A stretch of DNA of 64,000 nucleotides, from the NCBI RefSeq assembly GCF_050003625.1, contig NC_134400.1, forward strand, positions 192,663,726 through 192,727,725. Direction: 5' to 3'. The DNA is from Haematobia irritans. Its lineage: Eukaryota; Arthropoda; Insecta; Diptera; Muscidae. Positions 1 to 11,384 of this stretch are shown in pieces; positions within the stretch are counted from its first letter, which is position 1; every line of letters begins with the position of its first letter. Both the position numbers and the translations under genes were made by a program. The notes below the pieces were generated by a model. It was not told the DNA's origin, searched no databases, and saw only the letters and a program-made list of their open reading frames with translations.

Positions 1-1858
1 AGACGAGATAGACACATGGTGTCTTTGGCAATAATGCTCAGGGTGGGTCCCTGAGTCGATATAACCATGTCCGTCTGTCCATCCGTCCGTCTGTCTGTGA
101 ACACATTTTTGTGATCAAAGTCTAGGTCGCAATTTAAGTCCAATCGCCTTCAAATTTGGCACATATTCCTAATTTAGGTCAGAATAGAACCCTATTGATT
201 TTGGAAGAAATCGGTTCAGATTTAGATATAGCTCCCATATATATCTTTCGTCCGATATGGACTAATATGGTTCTAATAGCCAGAGTTTTGGCCAAATTTG
301 GTTGAAATTTTGCACAGGGAGTAGATTTAGCATTGTAGCTATGCGTGCCAAATTTGATTGAAATCGGTTCAGATTTATATATAGCTCCCATATATAGGTT
401 TCGCCCGATTTACATAGTGTCTTTGACAATAATGCTCAGGGTGGGTCCCTGAGTCGATATAACCATGTCCGTCTGTCCGTCCGTCCGTCTGTCTGTGAAC
501 ACATTTTTGTGATCAAAGTCTAGGTCGCAATTTAAGTGCAATCGCCTTCAAATTTGGCACATGTTCCTAATTTGGGTCAGAATAGAACCCTATTGATTTT
601 GGAAGAAATCGGTTCAGATTTAGATATAGCTCCCATATATATCTTTCGCCCGATATGCACTAATATGGACCCAGCAGCCAGAGTTTTACACCGATTTGCT
701 TGAAATTTTGTACAAACATAACACTTAGTCGTATAGTCAAGTGTGCAAAATTTGATTGAAATCGGTTCAGATTTAGATATAGCTCCAATATATCTTTCGC
801 CCGATATGGACTTATATGGCCCCAGAAGCCAGAGTTTTGGCCCAATTTGTTTGAAATTTTGCACTAGGACTACAATTAGTAGTGAAGTTAAGTGTGCAAA
901 ATTTGATTGAAATCGGTTCAGATTTAGATCGGTTCAGATTTATAGCTCCCATATATATCTTTCGCCCGATATGGACAAATATGGTTCAATAGCCAGATTT
1001 TTGGCCCAATTTGGTTGAAATTTTGCACAGTGAGTAGATTTAGCATTGTAGCTATGCGTGACAAATTTGGTTGAAATCGATTCAGATTTAGATATAGCTC
1101 CCATATATATCTTTCGCCCGATATACACTTATATGGACCCAGAAGCCAGAGTTTTATCCCGATTAACTTGAAATTTTGCAAAAGGAGTACAATTGATAGT
1201 ATAGTCATGTGTGCCAAATTTGATTGAAATCGGTTCAGATTTAGATATAGCTTCCATATATATTTTTCGCCCGATATGGACTTATATGGCCCCAGAAAGC
1301 AGCGTTTTGGCCCAATTTGGTTGAAATTTTGCACAGGGAGTAGTATTAGCATTGTAGCTATGCGTGCCAAATTTGGTTGAAATCGGTTCAGATTTAGATA
1401 TAGCTCCCATATATATGTTTTTCTGATTTCGACACAAATGGTCAAACTACCAACATTTTCCTTGTAAAATCCCCACTGCTTAGTCGAAAAGTTGTAAAAA
1501 TGACTCCAATTTTCCTAAACTTCTAATACATATATATCGAGCGATATACCATAAATAAAATTTTGCGAAGTTTCCTTAAAAATGCTTCAGATTTCAATGT
1601 TTCCCATACATTTTTACTAACATTGTGTTCCACCCTAGTGCATTAGCCGACTTAAATTTTGAGTCTATAGATTTTGTAAAACTCTGTCAAATTCTGTCCA
1701 AATCGAGTGATATTTAAATGTATGTATTTGGGACAATCCTTTATATATAGCACCCAACACATTTGACGGATGTGATATGGTATCGAAAATTTAGATCTAC
1801 GAAGTGGTGCAGGGTATAATATAGTCGGCCCCGCCCGACTTTAGACTTTCCTTACTTG
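1..1858 (+). mobile_element. DINE/mini-me-like (Helentron-type) element, left end outside window
   Basis: Non-coding repeat that matches in order the other copies in this window. It has a subterminal GACGAGATAGACAC block, a short GTCY run near 70-100, several ~153-bp internal units each holding the ATCGGTTCAGATTTAGATATAG core, a variable tail, then GTGGTGCAGGGTATAATATAG and a GTCGG/CCGAC hairpin near 1826-1841, ending in CTTACTTGTTTT. The 5' portion is duplicated: GTCTTTGGCAATAATGCTC at 21 recurs as GTCTTTGACAATAATGCTC at 419, an offset of about 398 bp. Hairpin end, subterminal repeats and GTCY run are the hallmarks described for mini-me/DINE-1 (Helentron-associated) elements; the assignment is from memory. 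Antisense frames up to 173 codons here are repeat artefacts. Confidence 0.75.
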
Positions 1859-2643
1859 TTTTTTGTATAGAAAATTTTGTCAAAATTGTATTGCTATAGA
1901 AAATTTTATCAATATTTTATTTTGTCTAAATTTTATTTCTATAGAAAATTTTGTCAAAATTATATTTCCATACCAAATTTTTTTCAAAACTTTATTTCTA
2001 TAGAAAATTTAGTCAAAAAAACATTTTTTTTCAATAGAAAATTATATTTCTGTAGAAAATTTTATCAACATTTTATTTCTATAGAAAAATTTTCTCAAAA
2101 TTTTATTTCTATGGAAAATTTTGTCAAAATTTTATTTCTATAGACAATTTTGTCAAAATTTTATTTCTATAGAAAATTTTGTCAAAATTTTATTTCTATA
2201 GAAAATTTTGTCAGAATTTTATTTCTATAGAATATGTTGTCAAAATTTTATTTCTATAGAAAATGTTGTCAGAATTTTATTTCTATAGAAAATTTTGTCA
2301 AAATTGTATTTCTATAGAAAAGTTTGTCAAAGTTTTATATCAATAGAAAATTTTGTCAAAATTTTATTTCTATAGAAAATTTGGTCAAAATTTTGTTTCT
2401 ATAGAAAATTTTGTCAAAGTTTTATTTCTATTGACAATTTTGTCAACATTTTATTTCTATAGAAAATTTTGTCAAAATTTTAGTTCTATAGAAAATTTTC
2501 TCAAAATTTTATTTCTGTAGAAAATTTATCAAAATTTTATTTCTATAGAAAATTTTGTCAAAATTTTATTTCTGTAGAAAATTTTGTCAAAATTTTATTT
2601 CTATAGAAAATGTTGTCAAAATTTTATTTCTATAGAAAATTTT

Positions 2644-3341
2644 GTCAGAATCTTATTTCTATAGAACATTTTGTCAAAGTTTTATATCAATAGAAAATTT
2701 TGTCAGAATCTTATTTCTATAGAAAATTTTGTCAAAGTTTTATATCAATAGAAAATGTTGTCAAAATTTTATTTCTATAGAAAATTTTGATCAAAATATT
2801 ATTTCTATAGAAAATTTTGTTAAAATATTATTTCTATAGAAAATTTTGTCAGAATTTTATTTCTGTAGAAAATTTTTTCAAAATTTTATTTCTATAGAAA
2901 ATTTTGTCAAAATTTTATTTCTATAGAAAATTTTGTCAAAATTTGATTTCTATAGAAAATGTTGTCAAAATTTTATTTCTATAGAAAATTTTGTCAGAAT
3001 CTTATTTCTATAGAACATTTTGTCAAAGTTTTATATCAATAGAAAATTTTGTCAGAATCTTATTTCTATAGAAAATTTTGTCAAAGTTTTATATCAATAG
3101 AAAATGTTGTCAAAATTTTATTTCTATAGAAAATTTTGATCAAAATATTATTTCTATAGAAAATTTTGTTAAAATATTATTTCTATAGAAAATTTTGTCA
3201 GAATTTTATTTCTGTAGAAAATTTTGTCAACATTTTATTTCTATAGAAAATTTTGTCAAAATTTTATTTCTATAGAAAATTTTGTCAGAATTTTATTTCT
3301 ATAGAAAATTTTGTCAAAGTTTTATATCAATAGAAAATTTT
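2644..3341 (+). repeat. Higher-order repeat, ~349 bp x2 (12 monomers)
   Basis: The variant string GTCAGAATCTTATTTC ... GAACATTTTG ... TATATCAATAG ... GATCAAAATATT begins at 2644 and again at 2993, an offset of 349 bp, i.e. twelve monomers plus one base. The shared rare variants show block duplication rather than independent mutation. Confidence 0.8.
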
Positions 3342-4440
3342 GTCAAAATTTTAGTTCTATAGAAAATTTTGTCAAAATTTTAGTTCTATAGAAAATTTAT
3401 CAAAATTTTATTTCTATAGAAAATTTTGTCAAAATTTTATTTCTATAGAAAATTTTGTCAGAATCTTATTTCTATAGAAAATTTTGTCAAAGTTTTATAT
3501 CAATAGAAAATTTTGTCAAAATTTTATTTCTATAGAAAATTCTGGTCAAAATATTATTTCTATAGAAAATTTTGTCAAAATTTTATTTCTATGGAAAATT
3601 TTGTGAGAATTTTATTTCTATAGAAAATTTTGTCAAAGTTTTATATCAATAGAAAATTTTGTCAAAATTTCATTTCTATAGAAAATTTTGTCAAAATTTT
3701 ATTTCTAGAAAATTTTGTCAAAATTTTATTTCTATAGAAAATTCTGTCAAAATTTTATTTCTATAGAAAATTTTGTCCAAAGTTTATGTCGATAGAAAAT
3801 TTTGTCAGAATTTTATTTCTGTATAAAATTTTGTCAGAATTTTATTTCTATAGAAAATTTTGTCAACATTTTATCAATAGAAAATTTTGTCAAAATTTTA
3901 GTTCTATAGAAAATTTTGTCAAAATTTTAGTTCTATAGAAAATTTTGTCAAAATTTTATTTCTGTAGAAAATTTATCAAAATTTTATTTCTATAGAAAAT
4001 TTTGTCAAAATTTTATTTCTATAGAAAATTTTGTCAGAATCTTATTTCTATAGAAAATTTTGTCAAAGTTTTATATCAATAGAAAATTTTGTCAAAATTT
4101 TATTTCTATAGAAAATTCTGGTCAAAATATTATTTCTATAGAAAATTTTGTCAAAATTTTATTTCTATGGAAAATTTTGTGAGAGTTTTATTTCTATAGA
4201 AAATTTTGTCAAAGTTTTATATCAATAGAAAATTTTGTCAAAATTTCATTTCTATAGAAAATTTTGTCAAAATTTTATTTCTATAGAAAATTTTGTCAAA
4301 ATTTTATTTCTATAGAAAATTCTGTCAAAATTTTTTTTCTATAGAAAATTTTGTCCAAAGTTTATGTCGATAGAAAATTTTGTCAGAATTTTATTTCTGT
4401 ATAAAATGTTGTCAGAATTTTATTTCTATAGAAAATTTTA
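3298..4440 (+). repeat. Higher-order repeat, ~577 bp x2 (about 20 monomers)
   Basis: Diagnostic variants recur with the same spacing: TTCTGGTCAAAATATT at about 3541 and 4117, and GTCCAAAGTTTATGTCG at 3775 and 4353, offsets of 576-578 bp. The second copy carries small private changes, so the duplication is not the newest event in the array. Confidence 0.75.
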
Positions 4441-4450
4441 TTTCTATAGT

Positions 4451-5577
4451 CTAGGTTTATATCATTCCAAGTTTTCATATAGGAAACTATTCCATTTTAT
4501 CCAGGGTGATGAGTGTTTAAGATTCTGCCTTTTCGTATATTCTTGTTAATAGCAGAATTTCTCTTATTATCAACTCGTTTAAACATTTCACTTTACCTAT
4601 TTTATTTAATTTAGAATTTGTGTCCATATGCCATACATAAAATCACATATATGAATATTTTAACCAAAAAAAAGACAACAAACAAAGACGCACATTCCCT
4701 TAAAAGCTTAGAAATAAAACAAACAGTATGACGCATCTCTCTCCTTCCATCAATGGAAAAGAATTTCGCAATTTTCCCCTCCATATAAGTATGCGGTTAC
4801 TTTCAGTTGTCGTGTTTTTTGTCCCAAGGAGTAATTTTATTAAATGGCCAACATTTTTCTTGCTTAAATTTCACAAAAATAAAATACATAAGCTGCGTCA
4901 CTTTTACATTTGCGAAGTAAAAAAAAAAAACAACAAAATAAAATATCTACCGTTAGGCAAAACATCTACGACGTAAATAATTTTCTCATGGCTCCAAAGT
5001 TAATAAGGAGCATTGCCAGTTGGGAAAGAATGGGGACAACAAAAAAGAGCACATACACCATAAGGATCATAATTTATAATACGTATATGGGCTGTAGTAG
5101 AACATCCTTTTCCATAGAGGGTTTCCTTTATGTCACAAAATGCCATAAACACACATGTCCTTGGTTGCTTTGTTTGTCAACTAACTGCTTCCTTGTTTAT
5201 AAAAGCCAGAAAAAATTATATCTATAAGCTTAGTTTTATGTCTTATTCAATTCGTAATAAATTATCTTGTGAATAGGGTGTGAGTGCAATGGATTGATTA
5301 AATTTAAACAAAAAGAAATTTGCCAAATTTATTAAAACCCATTTTATATACTCTAAGTCTCCCCAAGCTGGAGGAAGTGGTCCTGTGGAAATTTAAAAAT
5401 TATCTGGCAATGGTATCCTGTACTTTTTCTACGAGAAATTGGTACAAATTGCCACTGACGAACCTACTAAATGTCTTGTATTTTGTCATTCCGTTTACAA
5501 TGCTTCGATATGTTGGTCTCATAACCCATAAAGCATATGTGTATAGATCGTGAGAAATTTCTGAATCGATTTGGGAA
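4451..5577. other. Single-copy AT-rich interval
   Basis: No repeat unit and no recognisable domain. Open frames of 61-105 codons exist but have no coding-like composition, overlap in different frames, and hold A-runs near 4920. No convincing splice-site pair was seen. Probably intronic or intergenic DNA between repeat blocks. Confidence 0.6.
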
Positions 5578-5844
5578 TTTAAATTTTAATTCTATAGAAA
5601 ATTTAGTCAAATTTTTATTTCTACAGAAAATGTTGTCCAATTTTTATTTCTATGGAAAATTTTCTAAAAAGTTTTTCTATAGACAATTTTCTCAAAATTC
5701 TAAAATCTAAAATTTTCTCAAAATTTTATTTCTATGGAAAATTTTCTAAAAATTTTATTTCTGTAGAAAATTTTCTTAAAATTTTATTACTATAGAAAAT
5801 TTTCTCAAAAATTTTATTTCTGTATAAAATTTTGTTAACATTTT
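5578..5844 (+). repeat. Minisatellite block, plus orientation, left of inserted element
   Basis: Diverged 29-bp monomers, many with GAAAATTTTCTAAAAA or CTGTATAAAATTTTGTTAAC variants. The block is contiguous in register with the block at 7218, showing that the element at 5845-7217 inserted into an existing array. Confidence 0.9.
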
Positions 5845-7217
5845 TATACCCTTCACCACTACTGTGGTACAGGGTATAATAAGTTTGTGCATTTGTATGT
5901 AACGCCAAGAAGGACTAATCATAGACCAACCTTTTAGTATACGGATCGGCTTAGAATTAAATTCTGAGTCGATTTAGCGATGTCCGTCTGTCTGTCTGTC
6001 CGTCTGTCTGTCCGTCTGTCTGTCTGTCTGTCTGTCTGTTGATGTATTTTTGTGTGCAAAGTACAGCTCGCAGTTTTAGTCCGATTGTCCTAAAATTTGG
6101 TATAGGGTCCTGTTTCGGTTCAAAGACGATCCCTATTGATTTTGGAAAAAATCGGTTCAGATTTAGATATAGCTGCCATATATATTTTTCACCGATCTGG
6201 TCATAATTGGCGTGTATATCAACCGATCTTCCTCAAATTCCGTACATCCGAATATTTTATGAGTCTCGAAAAACTTGCAAAATATCAGCAAAATCGGTTC
6301 AGATTTAGATATAGCTCCCATATATAGCTTTCGCCCGATTTACACTCATATGACCACAGAGGCCAATGTTTAACTCCGATTTAGTTGAAATTTTGCACAG
6401 GGAGTAGAAATAGCATTGTAGCCATGCGTGCCAAATTTGGTTGAAATCGGTTCAGATTTAGATATATCTCCCATATATACCTTTCGCCCGATTTACACTC
6501 ATATGAGCACAGAGGCCAATTTTTAACTCCGATTTAGTTGAAATTTTGCACAGGGAGTAGAATTAGCATTGTTACTATGCGTGCCAAATTTGGTTGAAAT
6601 CGGTTCAGATTTGGATATATCTCCCATATATAGCTTTCGCCCGATTTACACTCATATGACCACAGAGGCCAATTTTTAACTCCGATTTAGTTGAAATTTT
6701 GCACAGGGAGTAGAACTAGCATTGTAGCTATGCGTGCCAAATTTGGTTAAAATCGGTTCAGATTTAGATATAGCTCCCATATATATGTTTTTCTGATTTC
6801 GACAAAAATGGTCAAAATACCAACATTTTCCTTGTAAAATCGCCACTGCTTAATCGAAAGGTTGTAAAAATGACTCTAATTTTACTAAACTTCTAATACA
6901 TATATATCGAGCGATAAATCATAAATAAACTTTTTTGAAGTTTCCTTAAAATTGCTTCAGACTTAAACGTTTCCCATATTTTTTTTTACTAACATTGTGT
7001 TCCACCCTAGTGCATTAGCCGGCTTAAATTTTGAGTCTATAGATTTTGTAGAAGTCTATCAAATTCTTCCAGATCGAGTGATATTTAAATGTATGTATTT
7101 GGGACAAACCTTTATATATAGCCCCCAACACATTTGACGGATGTGATATGGTATCGAAAATTTAGATCTACAAAGTGGTGCAGGGTATAATATAGTCGGC
7201 CCCGCCCGACTTTAGAC
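5845..7217 (+). mobile_element. Complete DINE/mini-me-like element, type A 5' end
   Basis: Best complete copy in the window, about 1.37 kb, inserted in the minisatellite. The 5' end is a near-perfect hairpin (5845-5878): TATACCCT and AGGGTATA arms with an inner ACCAC/GTGGT stem. A (GTCY)n microsatellite lies at 5982-6040. Three or more ~153-bp internal units follow (for example GTGCCAAATTTGG at 6428 and 6581). The 3' end has GGTGCAGGGTATAATATAG and a GTCGG/CCGAC hairpin (7195-7210), then TTTAGACTTT. TATACCCT at the start and AGGGTATA near the end are subterminal inverted repeats, as known for Helentron-associated elements. No protein is encoded, so it is non-autonomous. Confidence 0.85.
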
Positions 7218-7370
7218 TTTTTTCTGTATAAAATTTTGTTAAAATTTTATTTCTGTATAAAATTTTGTTAAAATTTTATTTCTATAGACAATTTTCTCAA
7301 AATTTTCGTTCTATAGAAAAATTTCTCAAAAATTTATTTCTATAGACAATTTTCTGAAAATTTTATTTCT

Positions 7371-7490
7371 TACAAAAAAGCTGATCAGTCAGGTCATAAG
7401 TCATCGATCGACACTAATGGTACGAAGGTTGTCCTTTAGTTGCCTGGATTTGCCAACACTAGTGTTGCAATTTGGCAATCGACAGCTCAA
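7371..7490 (+). repeat. Flank-derived module, copy 1 of 7
   Basis: Contains CTGATCAGTCAGGTCATAAG, CATCGATCGACAC and a ...GTTGCAATTTGGCAATCGACAGCTC tail. Homologous to 7877, 10204, 10449, 10815, 11267 and 11836; the copy at 11836 continues into single-copy DNA. Confidence 0.85.
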
Positions 7491-7876
7491 AATTTTATTT
7501 CTGTATAAAATTTAGTTAAAATTTTATTTTTATAGAGAATTTTCTCAAAATTTTATTTCTATCGAAAATTTGGTCAAAACCTGATATCTATAGAAGATTT
7601 TGTCAATATGACAATTCTATAGAAAGTTTTCTCAAAATTTTATTTCTATAGAAAATTTTCACAAATTTTATTTCTGTAGAAAATTTTCTTAAAATTTTAT
7701 TTCTATGGAAAATTTTCTCAAAATTTTACATCTGTATACAATTTTGTTAAAATTTTATTTCTGTATAAAATTTTGTTAAAATTTTATTTCTATAGACAAT
7801 TTTCTCAAAATTTTCATTCTATACAAAATTTTCTCAAAAATTTATTTCTATAGACAATTTTCTGAAAATTTTATTC

Positions 7877-7990
7877 CTTACGAAAAGGCTGATCAGTCAG
7901 GTCATAAGTCATCGATCGACACAAATGGTACGAGGGTTGCCCTTTATTTGGCTGAATTGGACAACTGCAATTTGGCAATTGACAGCTCAA
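7877..7990 (+). repeat. Flank-derived module, copy 2 of 7
   Basis: Same module with GAAAAGGCTGATCAGTCAGG at the left and GCAATTTGGCAATTGACAGC at the right; lacks a few bases in the middle (ATTGGACAACTGCAATTTGG). Confidence 0.85.
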
Positions 7991-8033
7991 AATTTTATTT
8001 CTGTATAAAACTTTGTTAAAATTTTATTTTTAT

Positions 8034-8441
8034 ACAAGTGTAGCTTAACCAACAGAGGAAAAGAATGTTTGTCAAATTTATTTGGGCAAAGCCCTATAGA
8101 CTGCACGATGGTTGGATGGACGCACGTTTCGGAATTATCACAATCCTCACAATCCTCAACCGCTTTGCCCAAATAAACTTTTTTTCGGGAGCTTCAAGTG
8201 TGGTTCATCGTTGGGTTTAATAAACTGCCTGAATTTATTCTGATAATTGGTTGATAGTTTTGCTGCAAGTAGAGGATGCTGATGAGGATTGTGGTAATTC
8301 CGAAACGTGCGTCCATCCAACCATCTTGCAGTCTATAGGGCTTTCCCCAAATAAATGTGACAAACATTATTTTCCTCTGTTGGTTAAGCTACACTTGTAG
8401 TTTAGTCAATGTATGGTTTAAGCTGCAATAAAAACAAATTT
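8034..8441. mobile_element. Foldback-like element with ~115-bp inverted arms
   Basis: Left arm 8035-8149 and right arm 8284-8399 are near-perfect reverse complements: CAAGTGTAGCTTAACCAACA at the left, its complement ending CTACACTTG at the right, and GGTTGGATGGACGCACGT / ACGTGCGTCCATCCAACC further in. The ~134-bp centre has no coding potential. Outside the right arm, GTTTAGTCAATGTATGG continues as in the related copies at 53777 and 54607. It interrupts a minisatellite monomer on the left. Long arms with a short centre suggest a foldback or MITE-type DNA element; the superfamily is not determined. Confidence 0.75.
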
Positions 8442-9504
8442 GGCACGCATAGCTACAATGCTAATTCTACTCCCTGTGCAAAATTTCAACTAAATCGGAG
8501 TTAAAAATTGGCCTCTGTGGTCATATGAGTGTAAATCGGGCGAAAGCTATATATGGGAGATATATCTAAATCTGAACCGATTTCAACCAAATTTGGCACG
8601 CATAGCTACAATGCTAATTCTACTCCCTGTGCAAAATTTCAATTAAATCGTAGCAAAAAATTGGCCTCTGTGGTCATATGAGTGTAAATCGGGCGAAAGC
8701 TATATATGGGAGCTATATCTAAATCTGAACCGATTTCAACCAAATTTGGCACGCATAGCTACAATGCTAATTCTACTCCCTGTGCAAAATTTCAACTAAA
8801 TCAGAGCAAAAAATTGGACTCTGTGGGCAAATGAGTGTAAATGGTTCGAAAGCTATATATGGGAGCTATATCTAAATCTGAACCGATTTCAACCAAATTT
8901 TGCACACATTGCTACAATGCTAATTCTACTCCCTGTGCAAAATTTCAACTAAATCAGAGGAAAAAATTGGACTCTGTGGGCAAATGAGTGTAAATGGTTC
9001 GAAAGCTATATATGGGAGCTATATCTAAATCTGAACCGATTTGGCTGATATTTTGCAAGTTTTTCGAGACTCATAAAACATTTGGATGTACGGCATTTGA
9101 TGAAGATCGGTTGATATGCACGCATATTATGACCAGATCGGTGAAAAATATATATGGCAGCTATATCTAAATCTGAACCGATTTTTTCCAAAATCAATAG
9201 GGATCGTCTTTGAGCCGAAACAGAACCCTACACCGAATTTTAGGACAATCGGACTAAAACTGCGACCAGTACTTTGCACACAAAAATACACCAACAGACA
9301 GACAGACAGACAGACGGACAGACAGACAGACGGACAGACAGACAGACAGACAGACGGACAGACGGACATCGCTAAATCGACTCAGAATTTAATTCTAAGA
9401 CGATCGGTATACTAAACGATGGGTCTCATACTTTTCCTTTTCGGCGTTACATACAAATGCACAAACTTATTATACCCTGTACCACAGTAGTGGTGAAGGG
9501 TATA
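8442..9504 (-). mobile_element. DINE/mini-me-like element, type A, 3' end missing
   Basis: Read on the minus strand, the 5' hairpin (TATACCCTTCACCAC ... GTGGTACAGGGTATA) ends at 9504, followed by the GTCY run (9295-9368, seen here as CAGA/CGGA) and four internal ~150-bp units. The GTCGG hairpin and the 3' tail are missing; the element stops where it meets the foldback element. Frames of 80-99 codons across the GTCY run are artefacts. Confidence 0.8.
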
Positions 9505-9648
9505 AAAACGATGTTAAGAAGTTTTAAGATACCACAACCCAATTAATTCGATTGTGGATGACAGTCTTTCGTAGAAGTTTCTACGCAATCCATGGTGGAT
9601 GGTACATAAGATTCGGCCTGGCCGAACTTACGGCCGTATATACTTGTT
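9505..9648 (+). mobile_element. 3' end of a second rolling-circle-like family
   Basis: Ends with a perfect 15-nt hairpin TTCGGCC-T-GGCCGAA near 9611-9625, followed by CTTACGGCCGTATATACTTGTT, then minisatellite resumes. Upstream are AAGAAGTTTTAAGATACCAC and CATGGTGGATGGTACATAAG. A decayed version of the same end is at 26810-26930. The hairpin-plus-CTTGTT end resembles dipteran mini-me/DINE 3' ends, but its stem differs from the GTCGG family, so it is a distinct subfamily. Confidence 0.65.
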
Positions 9649-10203
9649 ATTTCTATAGAAAATTTTGTCCAATTTTTATTTCTATGGAAAATTTTCTAAA
9701 AACTTTTTTTCTATTGACAATTTTCTCAAAATTTTATTTCTGTATAAAATTTTATAAAAACTATTTTTCTGTATAAAATTTTTTTAAATTTTATTTCTAT
9801 AGACAATTTTCTCAAAATTTTCGTTCTATAGAAGATTTTTCCACATTATCTATCTGTATAAAATTTTCTCACGATTTTATTTCTATAGAAAATTTTCTGA
9901 CGATTTTATTTCTATAGACAATTTTCTAAAAATTTTATTTCTATAGAAAATGTTCGAGAACATTTTATTTCTATAGAAAATTTTCTCAAAATTTTATTTC
10001 TGTATAAAATTTTGTTAAAATTTTATTTCTATAGAAGATTTTGTCAATATGATATTCCTATAGAAAATTTTCTAAAAATTTTATTTCTGTAGAAAATTTT
10101 CTCAAATTTTTATTTCTATTAAAAATGTTCTCAAAATTTTATTTCTACAGAAAATTTTCTCGCGATATTATTTCTATAGACAATTTTCTCAAAATTTTAT
10201 TTC

Positions 10204-10292
10204 TAACGAAAATGCTGATCAGTCAGGATCATAAGTCATGGTACGAAGGGTACCCTTTACCCTAGTGTTGCAATTTTGCAATTGACAACTCA
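10204..10292 (+). repeat. Flank-derived module, copy 3 of 7 (internally deleted)
   Basis: Retains GCTGATCAGTCAGGATCATAAG-type start and CCTAGTGTTGCAATTTTGC, but the CGATCGACACAAATGG segment is missing. Confidence 0.8.
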
Positions 10293-10448
10293 AAATTTTA
10301 TTTCTGTATAAAATTTTGTTACAATTTTATTTCTATAGATAATTTTCTCAAAATTTTCGTTCTATAGAAGATTTTTCAACATTATCTATCTGTATAAAAT
10401 TTTCTCACGATTTTATTTCTATAGAAAATTTTCTGACGATTTTATTTC

Positions 10449-10569
10449 TAACGAGAAGGCTGATCAGCCAGGTCATAAGTCATCGATCGACACAAATGGT
10501 ACGAAGGTTGCCCTTTATTTGGCTGAATTGTCCAACCCTAGTGTTGCAATTAGGCAGTTGACAGCTCAA
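10449..10569 (+). repeat. Flank-derived module, copy 4 of 7
   Basis: ACGAGAAGGCTGATCAGCCA variant (GCC rather than GTC), shared with copies 5 and 6, which makes these three the most recent duplicates. Confidence 0.85.
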
Positions 10570-10814
10570 AATTTTATTTCTATAGAAAATTTTGTCAAAA
10601 TTTGATTTTTATGGACAATTTTTTCTTTATTTTATTTTTATAGAAAATTTTCTCAAAATTTTATTTCTGTATGAAATTTTGTGAAAATTTTATTTCTATA
10701 GACAATTTTCACAAAATTTTAGTTCTATAGAAGATTTTGCCACTTTTTTCTATCTGTATAAAATTTTCTCTAAAATTTTATTTCTATAGAAAATTTTCTG
10801 ACGATTTTATTTCT

Positions 10815-10933
10815 AACGAGAAGGCTGATCAGCCAGGTCATAAGTCATCGATCGACACAAATGGCACGAAGGTTGCCCTTTATTTGGCTGAATTGTCAAA
10901 CCCTGGTGTTGCAATTTGGCAGTTGACAGCTCA
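10815..10933 (+). repeat. Flank-derived module, copy 5 of 7
   Basis: Nearly identical to copy 4; differs by CACAAATGGCACGAAGG and CAAACCCTGGTGTTG. Confidence 0.85.
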
Positions 10934-11266
10934 AAATTTTATTTCTGTATAAAACTTTGTTAAAATTTTATTTTTATAGAGAATTTTCTCAAAATTTTAT
11001 TTCTATAGAAAATTTGGTCAAAATTTAATTTCTATAGACAATTTTTTCTTTAGTTTGTTTTTATAGAAAATTTTCTCAAAATTTTATTTCTGTATGAAAT
11101 TTTGTTAAAATTTTATTTCTATAGACAATTTTCTCAAAATTTTCGTTCTATAGAAGATTTTGCCACATTTTTCTATCTGTATAAAATTTTCTCTAAAATT
11201 TTATTTCTATAGACAATTTTCTAAAAATTTTATTTCTACAGAAAATTTTCTGACGATTTTATTTCT

Positions 11267-11384
11267 AACGAGAAGGCTGATCAGCCAGGTCATAAGTCAT
11301 AGATCGACACAAATGGTACGAAGGTTGCCCTTTATTTGCCTGGATTGGCCAACACTAGTGTTGCAATTTGGCAGTTGACAGCTC
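11267..11384 (+). repeat. Flank-derived module, copy 6 of 7
   Basis: As copies 4 and 5, with CATAGATCGACAC and TGCCTGGATTGGCCAACACT. Confidence 0.85.

Larger units (their letters stand above)
1859..4450 (+). repeat. 29-bp AT-rich minisatellite array, plus orientation
   Basis: About 89 head-to-tail monomers of 29 bp. Each contains the perfect 12-bp palindrome TTTCTATAGAAA followed by TTTTGTCAAAA; only about four of 29 bases are G or C. Plus orientation is defined here by ...CTATAGAAAATTTTGTCAA. Because 29 is not a multiple of three, the reading frame advances each monomer, and one frame always meets CTATAG (stop), so open frames are short and meaningless. Variants (GTCAGAATCTTATTTC, TATATCAATAG, GATCAAAATATT) mark higher-order repeats. 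No TIR is seen at the right edge, where the last monomer runs into CTAGGTTTATATCATTCC. Confidence 0.95.
7218..8033 (+). repeat. Minisatellite, plus orientation, with two interspersed ~115-bp modules
   Basis: 29-bp monomers interrupted at 7371-7490 and 7877-7990 by a non-monomer module containing GCTGATCAGTCAGGTCATAAG, CATCGATCGACAC and TTGACAGCTCAAAATTTT. The two modules are 506 bp apart with similar monomer variants between them, so the module is amplified with its monomers. Confidence 0.9.

Noticed and set aside
924..1445. 173-codon minus frame
   Set aside because: Derived from the 153-bp internal units of a rolling-circle-like element; equivalent frames occur in all copies and in more than one phase.
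1859..4450. Tandem array considered as CRISPR
   Set aside because: There are no unique spacers; monomers are contiguous and the genome is clearly eukaryotic.
9127..9415. Frames with SVCLSVCPSVC or RQTDRQTDRQTD repeats
   Set aside because: Translations of the GTCY microsatellite; same at 12140-12385, 13799-14002 and 58623-58841.
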